Assembly (NCBI GenBank): GCA_964444665.1
Contig: CAYUIE010000009.1
Coordinates: 1 to 64,000, forward strand
From: CAYZTY01 sp964444665
GTDB taxonomy: Bacteria; Planctomycetota; Phycisphaerae; Sedimentisphaerales; CAYZTY01
Direction of reading: 5' to 3'
DNA: 64,000 bases
Shown: positions 61,880 through 64,000 of the stretch, piece by piece
How positions within the stretch are numbered: the stretch's first letter is position 1
Layout: the number at the start of each line of letters is the position of its first letter
Notes under the pieces: generated by a model
Databases searched by the model: none
Told to the model about the DNA's origin: nothing
Seen by the model: only the letters and a program-made list of their open reading frames with translations
Position numbers and translations under genes: made by a program

Positions 61880-64000
61880 ATGGAATCCATTGTAGCAAAA
61901 GAATTAAATGTACTCATAATTGAAGACAACGCGGCTGACAGAGAATTATTGCATCTTTTACTGCTTAAATCAGCATTATGTGTTTTAGACGTACAATTTG
62001 CAGACAGTCTCAATAAAGCACTTCAGTTTCTGGAGGAAGGTCGTTTTGACGTTGTATTCCTTGACCTTGGCTTGCCGGATAGTCAGGGGATTGAATCGGT
62101 AAGCACATTGAGCGCCGGCGTTCCGGATATACCCATTATTGTGTTAAGTGGTTTTGACGATGCAGAAATTGGTATTACGGCAGTACAGAAGGGAGCGGAG
62201 GATTACCTGGTTAAATGGCAGTTCGATGGCAATCTGCTGGCCCGCGCCGTGTGGTATGCCATAGAGCATAAGCGCACCAGGAAAATGCTCAGCGAAAAAC
62301 AAAAGAATATAAATGCAATATTCGATGTGGTGCCTGTTGGTATGATGTTAATCGATGAGCATGCGATAGTTAAGCGTGTTAATAATGCTATCAGGGAGAT
62401 GCTTAACAAAGATTACCAAAAGATTATCAACCAACGGTTCGGTGATGCACTGGGCTGTATAAACACTGTTAGCAGCGGAAGAGGTTGCGGAAACAGCCGT
62501 GCCTGCGAATTATGTCGACTCCACAAAGCCATCGATACGATATTAGAATCCCGGCAGTCTGTTAATGAAGTCGAAATCCGACCTACTTTCGAGATTGACG
62601 GTAAGCGAATTACACGCTGGTTTCGTATAAGCGGTGGGCCTGCAATAGTTGATGGATGTATACATGCGGTAATTGCTATTAATGACATTACCGAAAGCAA
62701 GACGGCAGAAGACATTGTGAAATTGCAGGCTGAGATTATGAGAAATATGCTTGAGGGAGTGATTCTTGCTCGAACCAGCGATTCCGTGATTGTATACACG
62801 AATCCAAATTTTGAGGAGATGTTCGGTTACAGCCCCGGAGAGTTGATAGGTAAAAATATCTCTATGATAAATGCGCCGACCGATGAAAAAAGCCCCGAAG
62901 CCATAATGAGGGATATTCAGGAATCTCTGAGGGAAAACGGTGTATGGCGTGGAGAAGTCCTGAATGTCAGAAAAGATGGTACAACTTTTTGGTGTTATGC
63001 GAATATTTCCATATTTAATCATCCTGACTATGGTGAAGTCTGGGTGGCAACTCATACGGACATCACCGAACGAAAACTGGCGGGGAAGGCGCTTCTGGAG
63101 AGTGAGGAGCGATTTCAACATGTAGCTGAAAGCGCCGGTGACTGGATTTGGGAAGTCGATGTCGAAGGATTGTACACCTATTCAAGCCCTGTCGCAGAAA
63201 AAGTACTTGGCTATAAGCCGGAAGAAATTGTTGGAAATAAGTATTTTTACGACTTTTTTGCGCCACATGAAAAAGAAGAGTTGAAGAAAGCGGCCTTCAA
63301 GGTCTTTGCCAAGAGAGAGAGTTTTAAAGGCTTTACTAATTCTAATGTACGTAAGGATGGCAGTATTGCTATTTTGGAGACGCACGGAACACCGGTTACA
63401 GACGATAAAGGGAATCTTTGTGGTTATCGGGGAGCAGACAGAGACATAACCGAACAAAAAAAGGCGGAGCGTGAACGCCGGTTAGCAGAAGATAAGTATC
63501 GAACCATATTTGAAAATTCTGCAGTAGCTATTTCGATGGTTGATGAGCAGGAACGTCTAATCTCCTGGAACAAATTCACAGAGGACCTGCTTGGTATGGA
63601 TAAAGAAGATTTATACCTCAAGCCGGTAAAATCGCTCTATCCCGAGGAGCAGTGGCGGAAAATGAGAAGCCACAATATCAGACAGAAGGGAATGCAGCAT
63701 CATCTGGAAACCCAGGTGTTGAGAAAGAACGGGGAACTGATTGACGTTGATATATCACTAAGCGTACTGAAAGATCCGGAGGGAAAGGTAATAGGTTCAA
63801 TAGGCGTTATCAGGGATGTCACAGAACGCAAGAAGGCAGAGCGGGATTTGAAGGAGTTGGTGGAAGTAAAATCGCAATTTATATCTACTGTTTCGCATGA
63901 ACTGCGAACGCCTTTGTCTTCTATGAAAGAAGCTGTTACTATCGTTTCAGATGAAATGGCAGGCGAAATCAATGAGGAACAAAGGAATTTCCTGAATATC
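61880..64000 (+). CDS. hybrid sensor: REC, several PAS, histidine kinase (partial)
   Basis: An open frame running from ATG 61880 (CAGGAG 5 bases upstream) off the right edge. An N-terminal receiver (about 10-125) has LIIEDNAADRE and VVFLDLGLPDSQG. Then follow a PAS domain with the Cys-rich segment GCGNSRACELC (about 200), and three more PAS domains (DSVIVYTNPNFEEMFGYSP, GDWIWEVDVEGLYTYSSP and FENSAVAISMVDEQERLISW), with DITE motifs between them. HisKA begins near residue 665 with SHELRTPLSSM; the kinase catalytic domain is beyond the window. It is an input-heavy, probably cytoplasmic histidine kinase; I see no membrane helix. Confidence 0.9.
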   Translation, partial: MESIVAKELNVLIIEDNAADRELLHLLLLKSALCVLDVQFADSLNKALQFLEEGRFDVVFLDLGLPDSQGIESVSTLSAGVPDIPIIVLSGFDDAEIGITAVQKGAEDYLVKWQFDGNLLARAVWYAIEHKRTRKMLSEKQKNINAIFDVVPVGMMLIDEHAIVKRVNNAIREMLNKDYQKIINQRFGDALGCINTVSSGRGCGNSRACELCRLHKAIDTILESRQSVNEVEIRPTFEIDGKRITRWFRISGGPAIVDGCIHAVIAINDITESKTAEDIVKLQAEIMRNMLEGVILARTSDSVIVYTNPNFEEMFGYSPGELIGKNISMINAPTDEKSPEAIMRDIQESLRENGVWRGEVLNVRKDGTTFWCYANISIFNHPDYGEVWVATHTDITERKLAGKALLESEERFQHVAESAGDWIWEVDVEGLYTYSSPVAEKVLGYKPEEIVGNKYFYDFFAPHEKEELKKAAFKVFAKRESFKGFTNSNVRKDGSIAILETHGTPVTDDKGNLCGYRGADRDITEQKKAERERRLAEDKYRTIFENSAVAISMVDEQERLISWNKFTEDLLGMDKEDLYLKPVKSLYPEEQWRKMRSHNIRQKGMQHHLETQVLRKNGELIDVDISLSVLKDPEGKVIGSIGVIRDVTERKKAERDLKELVEVKSQFISTVSHELRTPLSSMKEAVTIVSDEMAGEINEEQRNFLNI

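Overview
The window looks like a chromosomal segment of a Planctomycetes bacterium of the Phycisphaerae/Sedimentisphaerales type. The evidence is the mix of a PEP-CTERM protein, large secreted proteins ending in dockerin-like Ca-binding repeats, giant planctomycete-style OPT-like membrane proteins, a diderm envelope set (KdsD, KdsC, LptC-like) and a regulatory-looking PTS. This assignment is inferred from gene content; no rRNA or tRNA is present. Genes are tightly packed on both strands, and I see no phage, integrase, insertion sequence or CRISPR array.

Layout. 1-3.7 kb: small conserved genes (DUF503, DUF2905, DUF72, a 2H phosphoesterase-like protein, a PflX-type radical SAM protein, a SixA-like phosphatase). 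3.86-5.67 kb: a three-gene operon of membrane protein, winged-helix regulator and membrane protein, behind a promoter with two tandem 14-bp palindromic operators. 5.7-18.3 kb: a 12.6-kb minus-strand operon of eight genes, namely two OPT-like polytopic proteins, a 1666-aa fusion of a degenerate M28-peptidase-like ectodomain with an FtsX/MacB-type permease, an unknown 311-aa protein, a PqqD-like protein, a short FtsX permease and two LolD/MacB-type ATPases. This is the best candidate for an undescribed system. 18.7-24.9 kb: secreted zinc-phospholipase-C-like proteins (one fused to RCC1 repeats, one truncated) and two dockerin-repeat paralogues that share an apparently identical 394-nt tract, suggesting recent gene conversion.

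25-28.2 kb: carB. 28.5-29.5 kb: a divergent RNase HII-like protein. 29.7-37.3 kb: two large secreted dockerin proteins, one with two trypsin-like domains (the second apparently inserted inside an FN3-like domain) and one with GLUG repeats. 37.7-39.4 kb: a PEP-CTERM protein behind a structured leader, and a coiled-coil membrane protein. 39.5-43.6 kb: DUF1376-like gene, dxr and a four-PDZ RseP. 43.8-47 kb: small genes (HAD, a DUF3795 pair, GNAT, Nudix, GyrI-like).

46.9-58.7 kb holds housekeeping genes: hisI (minus), then on the plus strand an LPG-flippase-like protein, DUF502, hpf, ptsN, ptsH and ptsI (a regulatory phosphorelay with no sugar permease nearby), a DUF2344 protein, RNase G, kdsD, kdsC and a large LptC-like protein (Kdo synthesis and LPS transport). 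58.7-60.7 kb: an EF-G paralogue whose G4 motif reads NKIN, preceded by a structured leader. 61.4-64 kb: a single-domain response regulator and a multi-PAS hybrid histidine kinase cut off by the window end.
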